DNA of 40,273 nucleotides from Algoriphagus sp. AGSA1 (GCF_021390545.1 NZ_JAJUWR010000042.1:1-40273); one strand, 5' to 3'. Shown: positions 15,531-25,246, counted from the first letter of the stretch. Program-made: numbers and translations. Notes: a model not told the origin generated them from the letters alone.

Positions 15531-18146
15531 ATGAGTGAAGAAAACAATTTGCCTAAGAACGAAGACGACTCCATGCACACTTCTGTCCCGGTGACAGGAA
15601 TGTACAAGGAGTGGTTTCTGGATTATGCCTCTTATGTAATTCTCGAGCGGGCGGTCCCTGCGGTGGAAGATGGTTTGAAACCCGTACAACGTCGTATCCT
15701 GCATGCCATGAAGGAAATGGACGACGGCCGCTTCAACAAGGTGGCCAATATCATCGGCCAGTCCATGCAGTTTCACCCGCATGGTGATGCCTCCATAGGG
15801 GACGCCATAGTCAATCTCGGACAAAAAGACTTGCTGATAGAAACCCAGGGCAACTGGGGTGATGTACGCACGGGAGACCGGGCGGCGGCGGCCAGATATA
15901 TTGAAGCCAGGCTCTCCAAGTTCGCGCTTGAGGTACTCTTCAATGCGCAGACTACCGAGTGGCAACTTTCCTACGACGGCAGAAAAAGAGAGCCGGTCAC
16001 ACTTCCAGTAAAATTCCCTCTTCTACTTGCCCAGGGAGTAGAAGGTATTGCCGTAGGCCTCTCCACCAAGATCCTTCCCCACAATTTCTGCGAATTGATC
16101 CTCGCATCTATAGAGATCCTCAAAGGAAACAAGACCAATGTGCTTCCTGATTTTATCACGGGAGGATTGGCCGATTTTTCCGAATACAATGAAGGGATCC
16201 GTGGGGGGAAAGTTAAGGTTAGGGCAAGAATTGAAGAGGAGGATAGTAAAACCCTTCTGATCAAGGATATACCTTATGGGACTACTACGGATTCCCTGAT
16301 CGATTCTATCCTCAAAGCCAATGATAAGGGGAAGATTAAGATCAAAAAGGTGGTGGACAACACTGCCAAGGACGTAGAAATAGCCATCCATCTCGCACCG
16401 GGCGTGTCCCCTGATGTGACCATAGATGCCTTGTATGCTTTTACGGACTGCGAAGTATCGATTTCTCCAAATGCCTGTGTGATCATCAAGGACACTCCGA
16501 TTTTCCTTACCGTAAACGAGATCCTGGAGTATAATACCAAGCAGACCAAAGCTCTCTTAAAGCGCGAACTTGAAATCCGCAAGGGGGAACTGATGGAGAA
16601 GCTGCTTTTCTCCTCTCTGGAAAAGATATTCATAGAAAACAGGATCTACCGGGATATAGAAGAATGTACTACCTGGGATGATGTCCTGAAGGCGATAGAT
16701 AAGGGACTGGATCCCTATAAACCCGATTTCTATCGCGAGATCACCACGGACGACCTTGTCAGACTGACTGAGATTAAAATCAAACGTATTTCCAAGTTCG
16801 ATACCTTCAAGGCAGATGAACTGATGAAACGCCTTCAGGATGAACTGAAGGAGGTAAATCACCATCTAAGGCATCTTACCGATTACGCAATAGCCTACTA
16901 TCAAAACCTCCTGACTAAGTATGGAAAGGGGAGGGAGCGTAAGACTGAAATCAGGACTTTCGATGCTATCCAGGCAAACGCGGTAGCTGCGACCAACGCC
17001 AAATTGTATGTAAACCGTGCGGATGGCTTTGTGGGCTATGGTCTTAAAAAAGACGAGTTTGTCTGCGACTGCTCTGATCTGGATGATATCATAGTGATCC
17101 GTAGGGATGGTGTGTGTATGGTATCCAAGATCCAGGAGAAGAATTTTATGGGCAAGGATATTCTGCATGTAGCGGTTTTCCGCAAGGGGGACGAACGCAT
17201 GGTCTATAACCTGATCTACCTGGACGGAGGAACCGGACGTGCTATGGTGAAGCGGTTCCAGGTGTTGGCAGTGACCCGTGACAAGGAGTACCTGCTTACC
17301 AAAGGGAGCAAAGGAAGCAAAGTGCTCTATCTTACCGCTAATCCAAACGGGGAAGCTGAGATCATTACCGTATATCTTACGCAAGGGGCAAAAGCACGGG
17401 TGAAGGTCTTCGACTTTGATTTTGCCACCATAGAAATCAAGGGCAGGGGGGCTGGTGGAAATATCCTTACCCGACACCCTATACGCAAAATCCAGTTGAA
17501 AATGGAAGGTGTCTCTACACTGGGCGGACTGGATATTTACTATGATCCTATCGTGGGCAGGTTGAATACCGATGAACGGGGCAAATTGATCGGGAATTTT
17601 CTCGGAGATGATCGGGTGCTGGTCTGCTACAAAAGCGGGGATTATGAGTTGACCACTTTTGAGTTGACCAACAGATATGATGTGGACAATGTGTTGTTGA
17701 TAGAAAAATTTGATCCTGATAAAGTGCTGTCAGCCATTTACTTTGATGGAGGTAGTAAAACCTATTATATAAAGAGGTTCCAGATAGAGACCACTACCTT
17801 AAACAAGAATTTCAACTTTATTTCAGATCATAAACAATCCTATCTGAAGCTGATTTCCACAGAGAAGCAACCTCAGGCACGGGTTACCCTTGTCAAGGGT
17901 AAAGAGGAAGAAGTGATGGAGTATGATTTGGACATGCTGATTGACATAAAAGGCTGGAAAGCGCTGGGGAATAAGCTAAGCACCTATCAGGTCAAAGATC
18001 TCAGCTTGATAGAATCAAAAAAACAGCAAGAGTCCAAAGACCAGAAAACTGAAGGTGAGAAGGGTACTGATGATGAGCTGGAGATTGGGTCCACCATAGA
18101 CTTATCGGTGAATAAAGACGACGAAGATCAACTGGGACTGTTCTAA
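15531..18146 (+). CDS. parC: DNA topoisomerase IV subunit A (DNA-cleaving subunit)
   Basis: ParC forms the DNA gate of topo IV. The winged-helix/tower region holds the catalytic Tyr123 in AARYIEAR, with the preceding HPHGDASIG and NWGDVRTGDRAAA motifs conserved. A coiled-coil region follows, then the C-terminal beta-pinwheel from about residue 500, and an acidic tail ending in EDQLGLF. There is no clear GyrA box, which supports ParC over GyrA. At 871 residues it is normal for Bacteroidota. trmH follows after 19 bp on the same strand. The upstream SatD pair has no terminator before parC, so parC may be read through from it. Confidence 0.95.
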   Translation: MSEENNLPKNEDDSMHTSVPVTGMYKEWFLDYASYVILERAVPAVEDGLKPVQRRILHAMKEMDDGRFNKVANIIGQSMQFHPHGDASIGDAIVNLGQKDLLIETQGNWGDVRTGDRAAAARYIEARLSKFALEVLFNAQTTEWQLSYDGRKREPVTLPVKFPLLLAQGVEGIAVGLSTKILPHNFCELILASIEILKGNKTNVLPDFITGGLADFSEYNEGIRGGKVKVRARIEEEDSKTLLIKDIPYGTTTDSLIDSILKANDKGKIKIKKVVDNTAKDVEIAIHLAPGVSPDVTIDALYAFTDCEVSISPNACVIIKDTPIFLTVNEILEYNTKQTKALLKRELEIRKGELMEKLLFSSLEKIFIENRIYRDIEECTTWDDVLKAIDKGLDPYKPDFYREITTDDLVRLTEIKIKRISKFDTFKADELMKRLQDELKEVNHHLRHLTDYAIAYYQNLLTKYGKGRERKTEIRTFDAIQANAVAATNAKLYVNRADGFVGYGLKKDEFVCDCSDLDDIIVIRRDGVCMVSKIQEKNFMGKDILHVAVFRKGDERMVYNLIYLDGGTGRAMVKRFQVLAVTRDKEYLLTKGSKGSKVLYLTANPNGEAEIITVYLTQGAKARVKVFDFDFATIEIKGRGAGGNILTRHPIRKIQLKMEGVSTLGGLDIYYDPIVGRLNTDERGKLIGNFLGDDRVLVCYKSGDYELTTFELTNRYDVDNVLLIEKFDPDKVLSAIYFDGGSKTYYIKRFQIETTTLNKNFNFISDHKQSYLKLISTEKQPQARVTLVKGKEEEVMEYDLDMLIDIKGWKALGNKLSTYQVKDLSLIESKKQQESKDQKTEGEKGTDDELEIGSTIDLSVNKDDEDQLGLF

Positions 18147-18165
18147 GCAGCTTCATACGATAGGA

Positions 18166-18876
18166 ATGGAGGAGAAAAGTACCTTAGATAGTATTGATCA
18201 GGGCTGGCTGGATTATTTGGGCCAGTACATCACTGCCCACAAGAAAGCGGTGATGGAAAAAGTCCTGGCCCAAAGAACCCGCTTCCTTACGGTAGTGCTG
18301 GAGGATATTTTCAAACCGCACAACGCCAGTGCTGTTTTGCGCACCTGTGATTGCTTTGGTATTCAGGATGTGCATGTCATCGAGAAAGTAAACAGATATA
18401 AAATCAATCCTTACGTAACCCGTGGGGCTTCGCAGTGGGTGGATCTGCACAAGTACTATACCCCAGAAGGATCAGCGGTTCAGGATTTCTTTTCCAGTCT
18501 GAGGGAGAGGGGGTATAAAGTGTATGGAACAAGCCCTTTACCTGGTTCTGTTTCAATCTATGATTTAGAACCGGATCAGAAGCTGGCCTTGGTTTTTGGG
18601 AATGAACATGAGGGTATAAGCCAGGAAGTAAAAGATAATGTGGATGGATTGGTACATATTCCCATGCTGGGATTTACGGAGAGCTTTAATATTTCCGTGG
18701 CAGCATCCATCTCCCTTTATGAGCTTGTCAAAAAAGTCAAGAACTACAATCACCCGGACTACTATCTCACAGAAGAGGAAAAACAGATCTTGAGGATGAA
18801 ATGGTATAGGTCAGTGGTAAATAGGGCTGATCTGCATGAGAAGGCGTACTTGGGACGCCCTGAAAACAACCAGTAG
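18166..18876 (+). CDS. trmH: tRNA (guanosine-2'-O-)-methyltransferase TrmH (SPOUT family)
   Basis: The enzyme methylates the 2'-OH of a tRNA guanosine, probably Gm18, using S-adenosylmethionine. The three SPOUT motifs are present: N-x-SAVLRTCDCFG (about 46-58), LVFGNEHEGIS (about 140-150) and IPMLGFTESFNISVAAS (about 165-181). The Arg in motif 1 is the expected catalytic residue. At 236 residues it fits TrmH including the short C-terminal extension; the extension ends in a charged helix. It lies 19 bp after parC and is probably co-transcribed with it. Confidence 0.88.
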   Translation: MEEKSTLDSIDQGWLDYLGQYITAHKKAVMEKVLAQRTRFLTVVLEDIFKPHNASAVLRTCDCFGIQDVHVIEKVNRYKINPYVTRGASQWVDLHKYYTPEGSAVQDFFSSLRERGYKVYGTSPLPGSVSIYDLEPDQKLALVFGNEHEGISQEVKDNVDGLVHIPMLGFTESFNISVAASISLYELVKKVKNYNHPDYYLTEEEKQILRMKWYRSVVNRADLHEKAYLGRPENNQ

Positions 18877-18959
18877 CAAACCAAAAGCAGCTCGTTGATA
18901 GCCTCGCCCTTGTTCAGGTGGTCGGTTTTCAGACAAGTCCTAGCGGCGGACAAAAAACC

Positions 18960-19565
18960 TTAATTCTTCTTCTTAAACAATGAGTTGATCTGTTCGCTGA
19001 ATGTAGGTTGTTGGGCTCTCTTTTTGGCTTTTTGACGCTTTCTTTGCCTTTTCTTCTGCGCTTTGCTTTTGACCAAAACCATACGTGCGGATAGCCCTAC
19101 TTGTCCTCTATAGAATTCTTCCCTGCCAGCTAAATTGATATTTGGTTTGTAATCCAGTGACACGACGGTGTTCAACATCGTCAACTCCAGCCCTCCTATA
19201 AGGTCAATTCCCGTAGTGGTATTCCCATAGGTGTGCAGGATTTGCCTGCTTTCCGGATCTTTCACAAAGCTTTCCTCCACACCTAGGGAGGGGCCAACGC
19301 CATAGTAATAATTGAAACGCTTGGAAATAATGGGATGGTGCTTCTCCACAAGCACTGACATGGTAGTGTTCAACTTAAAATCCGATTGTAACATGCCCTC
19401 AAGAGAAAGCCGCTTCCCGATCCTCTGCTGGGCGGTCACGCCTACTGTCCTGTATAGATTGCTGTTTCCAAATCTCAAGCCCACCGCAGTACCATAACGC
19501 TGGGCCTCGGCGATGGAATGGGTTGCGAAGAACGTGAGTACAAAGAGTGTAACAGATAGTTTCAT
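18960..19565 (-). CDS. Putative outer-membrane beta-barrel protein with a basic C-terminal tail
   Basis: The protein has a signal peptide (MKLSVTLFVLTFF...AEAQ) and alternating hydrophobic strands typical of small beta-barrels (GTAVGLRFGNSNLY, GLELTMLNTVVSLDY, GQVGLSARMVLV). The last about 35 residues are extremely basic (KSKAQKKRQRKRQK-type), which is unusual for an outer-membrane protein and might extend into the periplasm or bind an anionic polymer. The start was moved to 19565 so that the signal peptide is N-terminal; the longer frame from 19643 adds 26 poorly hydrophobic residues. No specific function can be given. Confidence 0.75.
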   Translation of the reverse strand: MKLSVTLFVLTFFATHSIAEAQRYGTAVGLRFGNSNLYRTVGVTAQQRIGKRLSLEGMLQSDFKLNTTMSVLVEKHHPIISKRFNYYYGVGPSLGVEESFVKDPESRQILHTYGNTTTGIDLIGGLELTMLNTVVSLDYKPNINLAGREEFYRGQVGLSARMVLVKSKAQKKRQRKRQKAKKRAQQPTFSEQINSLFKKKN

Positions 19566-19635
19566 AGACAAGTACAATAGGAATGACCCTTGGTCAATAA
19601 CTATTCCAATTTTAGAGAAGTGTGGGCAGATAGAA

Positions 19636-19691
19636 AGTATCAAGTAGCTAGAATCAAGAGTTCAGAACCAAGAGTCAAGAGTACAGAGCCG
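19636..19691. repeat. 7-base repeat tract, AGNNNCA type
   Basis: Eight consecutive words follow the AGNNNCA pattern with variants. A second tract from about 19733 to 19813 moves through TTTAACC, TTCAGCT and TCTTCCG words with the same 7-base step. No gene lies between 19566 and 19921. Confidence 0.65.
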
Positions 19692-19921
19692 AATCAAGCT
19701 TACTTTCCTGAGGCTTGAATCAGACCTTGTAGCTTTTTAACTTTAACCTTCAGCTTTCAGTCATTGCTACTTCTGTCTTCCGTCTTCCGGCATCCAACAC
19801 CCTTCCCTTCGTCACCAAACCGTTAATACTTGTCTCTAAATCGACACCCCATTTTATAAAAAGCCTGTAATATGCGCATCCGTTTGGAGAGCGGGCTTAC
19901 AGTTAAATTTCGATTTGTTTA

Positions 19922-20374
19922 ATGAAAAACGTCTTTATAGTTTTTTCCGGAGAATACCTCTTGATGGAAATTGCTTCTAAACAGTTGGAGGGAACATTGC
20001 CAGTGTTTAGGATTGAAGGAGTATTTGGGGACAGGGAAAAAAGTGAGGCTTGGATGAAATCCCACGTTTCAGGCAAGGTAAATTCCATGTTAAGTATTCT
20101 GGAACTGCCTTTAAATCCAGAGTTTGGCCAAATGGAGAAGGGGATGCAACTCTTCAGCATACGAATGGATAAGAACCTTAAGATTATAGAAATCAGCTTA
20201 AACCAGGGAAGCACTCTTCCTGAAGGGAAACTTTATAGTTATGAAATTTTGGAAGACGGCACGGTAAACGGCTGCTTCTGGGCCAGGGATTTTATTGATG
20301 CCTGCAAACTCGCCTATATCCGTGTAAAGGAAGATAGTGTCAAGAATGCCAGGGGTAATACCTCTTTGTCTTAG
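19922..20374 (+). CDS. Hypothetical protein (150 aa)
   Basis: A soluble protein without signal peptide or membrane segment. It alternates strands and helices, with MKNVFIVFSGEYLLMEIASKQ at the start and NGCFWARDFIDACKLAYIRVKE near the end, a possible C-terminal helix. I recognise no family. It stands alone, facing the convergent AraC gene, with 89 bp between the stops that contain two GCCCATN-type 7-base words. Confidence 0.6.
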   Translation: MKNVFIVFSGEYLLMEIASKQLEGTLPVFRIEGVFGDREKSEAWMKSHVSGKVNSMLSILELPLNPEFGQMEKGMQLFSIRMDKNLKIIEISLNQGSTLPEGKLYSYEILEDGTVNGCFWARDFIDACKLAYIRVKEDSVKNARGNTSLS

Positions 20375-20463
20375 CTATACTCAGGTGACTTCACTTAGCG
20401 AACTTAATGATTGAAATCTGAGCATTGATGTGAGAGAATTGCCCATCGAACATTGCCCATAGA

Positions 20464-21483
20464 TCATCTGCCTCTATGCTTCTTTCTATAGTTGGAAGGT
20501 GTGTCGCGGAAGGTTTTCTTAAAGAGTTCCGTAAAGTAACTCTGACTGCTAAATCCCACTTTATCCTTAATTTCCTGAAGACTGTCAGAAGTATTGATGA
20601 GCAGGTCCTTTGCCAGATTAAGCCGTAGCGTCTGAAGGTATTCATTGGCGCTTTTCCCAAAGAAATGGCGGAATCCGCTTTGGAATTTCCTGGGACTTAG
20701 CCCAACCCGCTGGGCTATGGTGCTCAGGGAGTCCAGGGAATCCAGTTCAAGCTTCATGATTTCCACAGCTTCCTGTATGGCATGGGCTTCCGATTTGCGT
20801 AGGATTTTATTGTCCGAATTGATGTCCGTGTCATCATCATATTGTATGAGTTGATGTATCAGCATGCGGTAGGACTGGCTTTCCAGGTAGATCTTTTTGA
20901 TCAGATGGTCATACTCCTGGGATTTCATGTCTTCAAAGATCTCTGCCAGAACTAGACTGTATAATCCATTGTAGTAGAAGGAATTGCTCGCTTTTTCGTC
21001 CTTGAAAATTTCCCTTAGATTTGGCTTCGTCCTCTCCAGTTCACATGACCTTGTGGAGTTGAATTTGCTTCGGTCAATTTCCAGACTGTAGATTTCTGTC
21101 AGCACCTGCTCCTTAAAATTCAAAATGTGTCCGTTGTGATCCTTACTGGCTACAATTATGTTTTGGTATTGTTGAAGATGATGTTTCTGCTGGTCCTTTT
21201 CGAAGTGATGGGTGAGATCCCCATTGAGACAAAACAGAAACTTCAACGGATGGGTCTTGTTCACCGTAAAATGCATTTCTACTTCTTGGTGAAACAGACA
21301 TTTGTAAATCAATAGTCCCAGCCCCCCTTCAAAATTTATCCCTTTGATGCTTCCTTCTCCCCATTCTTCCGGTATATGAACAATATATTCACCACAATCC
21401 TGGCTATATTCTGTACCCAGACCGTGGGCTATGTCACTGATAACCTCCTTAAGCGGCAACGAATGGATCTCGAGTTTTTTCAT
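20464..21483 (-). CDS. AraC-family transcriptional regulator
   Basis: The last 100 residues carry the two HTH motifs of the AraC/XylS DNA-binding domain (LSTIAQRVGLSPRKFQSGFRHFFG and IKDKVGFSSQSYFTELFKKTF). The first 240 residues form a poorly defined sensor domain resembling the cupin-like part of DUF-type AraC regulators (HPLKFLFCLNGDLTHHFEKDQQ). The start at 21483 (MKKLEIHSLPLKEV) fits better than the ATG at 21522, which would add 13 residues. No target gene is evident: the divergent neighbourhood upstream is repeat DNA. Confidence 0.85.
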   Translation of the reverse strand: MKKLEIHSLPLKEVISDIAHGLGTEYSQDCGEYIVHIPEEWGEGSIKGINFEGGLGLLIYKCLFHQEVEMHFTVNKTHPLKFLFCLNGDLTHHFEKDQQKHHLQQYQNIIVASKDHNGHILNFKEQVLTEIYSLEIDRSKFNSTRSCELERTKPNLREIFKDEKASNSFYYNGLYSLVLAEIFEDMKSQEYDHLIKKIYLESQSYRMLIHQLIQYDDDTDINSDNKILRKSEAHAIQEAVEIMKLELDSLDSLSTIAQRVGLSPRKFQSGFRHFFGKSANEYLQTLRLNLAKDLLINTSDSLQEIKDKVGFSSQSYFTELFKKTFRDTPSNYRKKHRGR

Positions 21484-21516
21484 AAGGACGGCAAGGTAGT
21501 AAAAATCACTAGTTAG

Positions 21517-21860
21517 TATCACATAGCTAGTAGCTTGAATCTTGATTTTGTCTACCGGTCAGGCAGGCTTGTGACTTCTTCAATGCAGTCTTCAGACTGC
21601 TATATTGTGAAATTGAAATGGAAGTCAGGAGACTTCACTACTGTAGATCCAAGTCTGAAGACTTGAACCAAACGGGGTATCACATAGCTAGTAGCTAGAA
21701 TCTTGATTTTGTCTACCGGTCAGGCAGGCTTGTGCCTTTTTCAATGCAGTTTTCAAACTGCTATATTGTGAAATTGAGATAGGAAGTCGGGAGACTTCAC
21801 TACTGTAGGTCCAAGTCTGAAGACTTGAACCAAACGGTTCTGAAGACTTGAACCAAACGG
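21517..21860. repeat. Two-unit tandem repeat of about 160 bp with CAGTCTTCAGACTG palindrome
   Basis: Units start at 21517 and 21678 with TATCACATAGCTAGTAGC. Each holds a CTACCGGTCAGGCAGGC segment, a GCAGTCTTCAGACTGC palindrome (degenerate in unit 2), GGAGACTTCACTACTGTAG and AAGTCTGAAGACTTGAACC. A partial third copy of the last phrase follows at 21839-21860. The repeat occupies the upstream region of the AraC gene. No coding sequence is supported. Confidence 0.7.
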
Positions 21861-21873
21861 TCTTCGCTCACCT

Positions 21874-21957
21874 CACATCCAACATCCAACACCGGACATC
21901 CGACATCCATCATCCAACACCGGACATCCGTCATCCATCATCCACCACCGGTCATCT
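21874..21957. repeat. 12-unit 7-base repeat tract, RNCAYCS type
   Basis: Twelve consecutive words (AACATCC, GACATCC, AACACCG and similar) keep exact 7-base phase. The tract ends about 20 bp before the stop codon of the minus-strand sigma factor gene. Confidence 0.75.
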
Positions 21958-21976
21958 ACCAACGTCCCATTCAAAC

Positions 21977-22504
21977 CTATGTCAAATAACTCCTAAGACT
22001 AAGTCTGGCCTTGATCAGGTGGTTTTTTACCGTGTTTTTTGAAATCAACATTCGATCTGCGATCTCCTGATAGGATAGATTGTCGAAGTAGGAGAGTTGT
22101 ATCACTTTTTTTCTTTGCTCTGTAAGCATTTCCATCGCCTCCTCCAATTTGTTCAGAAGCTTCTCCTCCTCAAGCTTCAGCTCTACACTGCTTTCTATCC
22201 TGCCCTCATAATATTCATTGGCCTTTCTCCGGCTTACACTCAGTCGCTTGAAATAATCCCTGACCTCGTTTTTGGTGATGGTAAAAACATATGGGCGAAT
22301 TGCCTGTGCCGAGTCCAGTTCCTTTTTTCTTCTTAAAATTTTTAAAAACACATTATGAAAAATCACCTCTGCTTCCTCGGCATCCTTTATTAAGGTGATT
22401 ACAAACTTGACCAATAAAGGTTTGTAATAATGATAAACTGCTTCAATCGCCTCTTGTTTGCCTTTTTTAAAATCCTCAATAGTAGCTGTAGTAGGTTCTT
22501 TCAT
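21977..22504 (-). CDS. ECF-type RNA polymerase sigma factor (orphan)
   Basis: The 175-residue protein has sigma region 2 (YHYYKPLLVKFVITLIKDAEEAEVIFHNVFLKI, about 24-56) and region 4 with the HTH LSYQEIADRMLISKNTVKNHLIKAR. In Bacteroidota such factors are normally encoded just before a FecR anti-sigma factor and a susC gene. Here no fecR follows: downstream lies repeat DNA. The only FecR-like sequence is a short remnant at 33520-33750, next to susC 11 kb away. Regulation of a distant SusC/D pair is possible but unproven. Confidence 0.85.
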   Translation of the reverse strand: MKEPTTATIEDFKKGKQEAIEAVYHYYKPLLVKFVITLIKDAEEAEVIFHNVFLKILRRKKELDSAQAIRPYVFTITKNEVRDYFKRLSVSRRKANEYYEGRIESSVELKLEEEKLLNKLEEAMEMLTEQRKKVIQLSYFDNLSYQEIADRMLISKNTVKNHLIKARLSLRSYLT

Positions 22505-22804
22505 GTGATTATAATTTGAGTTTTATAGGCCACATCTGCGCCTGCCGGTAGGCTCGATTTCATATGGCTATTTATTTTTTCCTCTATAAATTTTGGAAAA
22601 ATAGCCTTATCGAAGGACGTAAATCACGTATTTAAATCCTCAATTTGCGAATTTTTGAAATCGGTTAACTCTTAATAATCAGTATATTATATTTATGTTA
22701 AGCTTATAGGGCAACCTTAGATGTGGGACCTGCTGAAAAAAGCCGCCAAGCTATCATTGCGGATGGTTTTTATGATTGTATGTTTCAGGGATTTTGGCCG
22801 GATA
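22505..22804. other. Intergenic region with one REP-like hairpin, no gene seen
   Basis: The region separates the sigma factor start from the stop of the glycan-associated gene. It contains a GCCTGCCGGTAGGC hairpin at about 22541 and AT-rich DNA around 22580-22700 that could hold the sigma factor promoter, though no TAnnTTTG match was found on the correct strand. A plus-strand open frame from 22721 runs antisense into the next gene and looks spurious. CATTGCGGAT at about 22755 resembles the right end of the dispersed elements. Confidence 0.4.
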
Positions 22805-25015
22805 TCAATGTATTACACCCAGGTACCTGCCCATCCAATAAGGAAGCAACCAAATATCTCCCGGACTGAAGCTGGATTTTCCACCTCCGTTTCCATCCAG
22901 ATTAAAGCGATTGGCATTATGCCTAGCTATTTTGGTCTCGGAAGGAGGCAATACCTCGGAGATGCTTTGTCTTCTGAAATTAGCTTCGAGGTTCTGTATA
23001 TCTTTTCGATGGCTGTTTTTCACGTCCCAGTTGATCAGATCCAGGGGATGCTTCTGCAAGAACCAAATGGATTCCTCCAAATCAAATTCTTCCGGTTGGA
23101 CTATAGCTGTAATGATATTCCACAAGGGGTCTTTTTCCGGTCTCTCTACCTCCCAGTGATCTAGGATGGCCTGCTTGAATTTTGCTTGCAATCCTGCATC
23201 AAAAGTATACCTATAGAGTCCCCAGTATCCTAAAAAGTACATCTCGTCATCAGAATGATTCCAGGCCTCAGAAAGCATTTGGCTGTAAGAATCACTTTCG
23301 GCCCCGGCTTCTCCGATGATTTTCATGGGTCTCATTAGGTTTTCTAGATAACCCTCATTCTCCATCAACTCAAAGGCCTTTTCCTTATACTTCTCCTTGC
23401 CGGTAAAGTGGTAGGCGGTCTGGAGCATGCTGATGATGTTGGAAGAGTTGAGCTTTCTGTCCCCGACCTGTATGGGGAAGTTGTTGACATATTCAGGATT
23501 CCACTTGCCCCATTGAGTAGGTCTTCCGTCAAAATCATACAAATACATGTCATGTTCCAGGATGTGGGACATCAGCGTATCCATCAGTTCTATGGATTTG
23601 CTTTTCACCCATTCATCCTCCACAAGCTCCGCAAGTACCCCATAGACAAACATATGACCGATTGCCTCATCGCTGCTGGTGGTGGATTTCCAGTCCCATT
23701 CAGGATCCGGTGAATGTTGCCATCTTTCCGGATCAGCCAGTTTCTCTATATACCCGGTCCTTTCAAAAGAGCGGGAAGGAAAACCAGGCACAGGGTTAAT
23801 GGTGAACAGACGCTCCATGGCCAGCAGGGATTGTCTGATCTGGCTCAGGGCTCCGGGATCTTGGGTCACGGCATAGTTAAAACCCTGGGCAGCTAAATAC
23901 ATGGAGGTCCATAGGCCGTCGTTGTCCGAGTCTTCCAGTCTCCCCGTGGCTATATTTCCCGGCTCTGTTAGTTCAAGTCTAGCGTTAAATCCGTTTCTAA
24001 GATGGTTCTTCCGTGTGTATTCGTCGAAATATTCCGCTTTTTCTCCCAAGGTCATTTCCTTTCGGTGTATAGTTGCCAGGCCCTCATTGGTAAGGAGGTA
24101 GATTTCCTCCAGGCCAAAGGCAATGTCGTACACCTCCTCACCAGGAAGCCATCTTTCCAAATAGTAGTATTTTATTTCCCCATCAGGAAGTATGGCAAAG
24201 GCTCCCTTGCCCGTTCCAAACCAAAGTTCATCTTCCCAACTTTCTACCACCAGGATGTCCGCCCAGGGTATTTTTGTCAATAGGGGGGATTGGGTTTTGG
24301 ATTGGATGTCATAGATGAAATATCCCGAGTCACTTCCGAGTACCAATTGGTTCTGGGGAAGGAAGTAGGCTAGAGAGCTAAGACCTCGTGCCGATAATTC
24401 CTCCTGAAGCTCCCGGGATCCGGGATCAAACTGATAGACTTTTTCTTCGCTCAAGACCCAGAATTTATCCTGGGTGGAATCGTATCGAATGTCCAGGACT
24501 TCCTGCGGAACCGACAGTATAAGCGGCTTCTCTATGCTGGGGCCCACATATTGCAATCGCTTACCGTCACTGATCAAAAAATCAAACTGCCGACCTCCTT
24601 CGAAGCGATGTGCAGCTGGTAACTCATGCTTCAAAAACAAGCTGCCCGCCCAAGCATTGCTGAATACGCTTTGATCATCCAGGTATATCATTTCGCCCTG
24701 GTAACTGTCTATCGCCTTCACTTTTTTGTCAGCCATGGGCAGGTAGGACCGATCAGGCGCCAAAGTTCCCCAAACCTGAAACTGACCTCCTTCCGGACGC
24801 AAGAGCTTCATATTTTCCAGAACCTGAACGTTCCCAGCCCGGTTACTGGCCAGGCTTTGTATAGATAGATCGCTGAGTCCCCTTGAATTTATTACCGAAT
24901 ATTCCTGAACAAACGCAGTGTCCTGATATGAACCTCCGCTTCCTGACTGTGCTTTTAGAGTGCTATTGGCCAGTACGATAAAGAGTAGTAAGAATACGTG
25001 AAAAATTTTTTTCAT
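22805..25015 (-). CDS. Secreted beta-propeller plus helical-toroid protein, probably glycan-processing
   Basis: A signal peptide (MKKIFHVFLLLFIVLANSTLKAQ) directs export. Residues of about 40-330 look like a propeller (FWVLSEEKVYQFDPGS, ELWFGTGKGAFAILPDGEI, EIYLLTNEGLATI), similar to the sensor propellers of hybrid two-component systems. Residues of about 355-720 are helix-rich with hairpin repeats, starting with DSDNDGLWTSMYLAAQGFNYAV and containing WDWKSTTSSDEAIGHMFVYGVL, which resemble (alpha/alpha)6 toroids of glycoside hydrolases and lyases. Candidate acids are the DSDNDG and SSDE positions. I cannot place it in a named CAZy family. It is downstream of the sialidase-like and deacetylase genes on the same strand. 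Confidence 0.75.
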   Translation of the reverse strand: MKKIFHVFLLLFIVLANSTLKAQSGSGGSYQDTAFVQEYSVINSRGLSDLSIQSLASNRAGNVQVLENMKLLRPEGGQFQVWGTLAPDRSYLPMADKKVKAIDSYQGEMIYLDDQSVFSNAWAGSLFLKHELPAAHRFEGGRQFDFLISDGKRLQYVGPSIEKPLILSVPQEVLDIRYDSTQDKFWVLSEEKVYQFDPGSRELQEELSARGLSSLAYFLPQNQLVLGSDSGYFIYDIQSKTQSPLLTKIPWADILVVESWEDELWFGTGKGAFAILPDGEIKYYYLERWLPGEEVYDIAFGLEEIYLLTNEGLATIHRKEMTLGEKAEYFDEYTRKNHLRNGFNARLELTEPGNIATGRLEDSDNDGLWTSMYLAAQGFNYAVTQDPGALSQIRQSLLAMERLFTINPVPGFPSRSFERTGYIEKLADPERWQHSPDPEWDWKSTTSSDEAIGHMFVYGVLAELVEDEWVKSKSIELMDTLMSHILEHDMYLYDFDGRPTQWGKWNPEYVNNFPIQVGDRKLNSSNIISMLQTAYHFTGKEKYKEKAFELMENEGYLENLMRPMKIIGEAGAESDSYSQMLSEAWNHSDDEMYFLGYWGLYRYTFDAGLQAKFKQAILDHWEVERPEKDPLWNIITAIVQPEEFDLEESIWFLQKHPLDLINWDVKNSHRKDIQNLEANFRRQSISEVLPPSETKIARHNANRFNLDGNGGGKSSFSPGDIWLLPYWMGRYLGVIH

Positions 25016-25078
25016 CTGTTTACGATTTGTTTATCAATGAATACTATCCTTCCCCAAAGTGGGACGAAGTCTTTTTTT

Positions 25079-25246
25079 ATGATCCGCTTTTATACAGCAA
25101 TGCTTCGGGAAACATTCACGTCACGACGGCTTCTGTCACTAGTACTGAGCGCAGGTGAAGTAACTTGTACTGAGCGAAGTCGAAGTATCGGTCATCCTTC
25201 CGGTAAAGCGATGAAAATACGGCTAGTGGCATCATTTCGGATATAC
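25079..25246 (+). repeat. Dispersed element bounded by ATCCGC and CGGATA ends, copy 2
   Basis: It begins ATGATCCGCTTTTATACAGC and ends GGCATCATTTCGGATATAC. In the middle lies ACTGAGCGAAGTCGAAGT, a widespread short repeat, followed by CGGTCATCC ... TAAAGCG ... GGCTAGTGGCAT, which matches the 4-kb copy in order. It fills most of the gap between the propeller gene and the sialidase-like gene. Confidence 0.45.

Noticed and set aside
22721..23164. 147-residue plus-strand open frame
   Set aside because: Most of it is antisense to the well-supported secreted protein gene at 22805-25015, and its composition is not protein-like.
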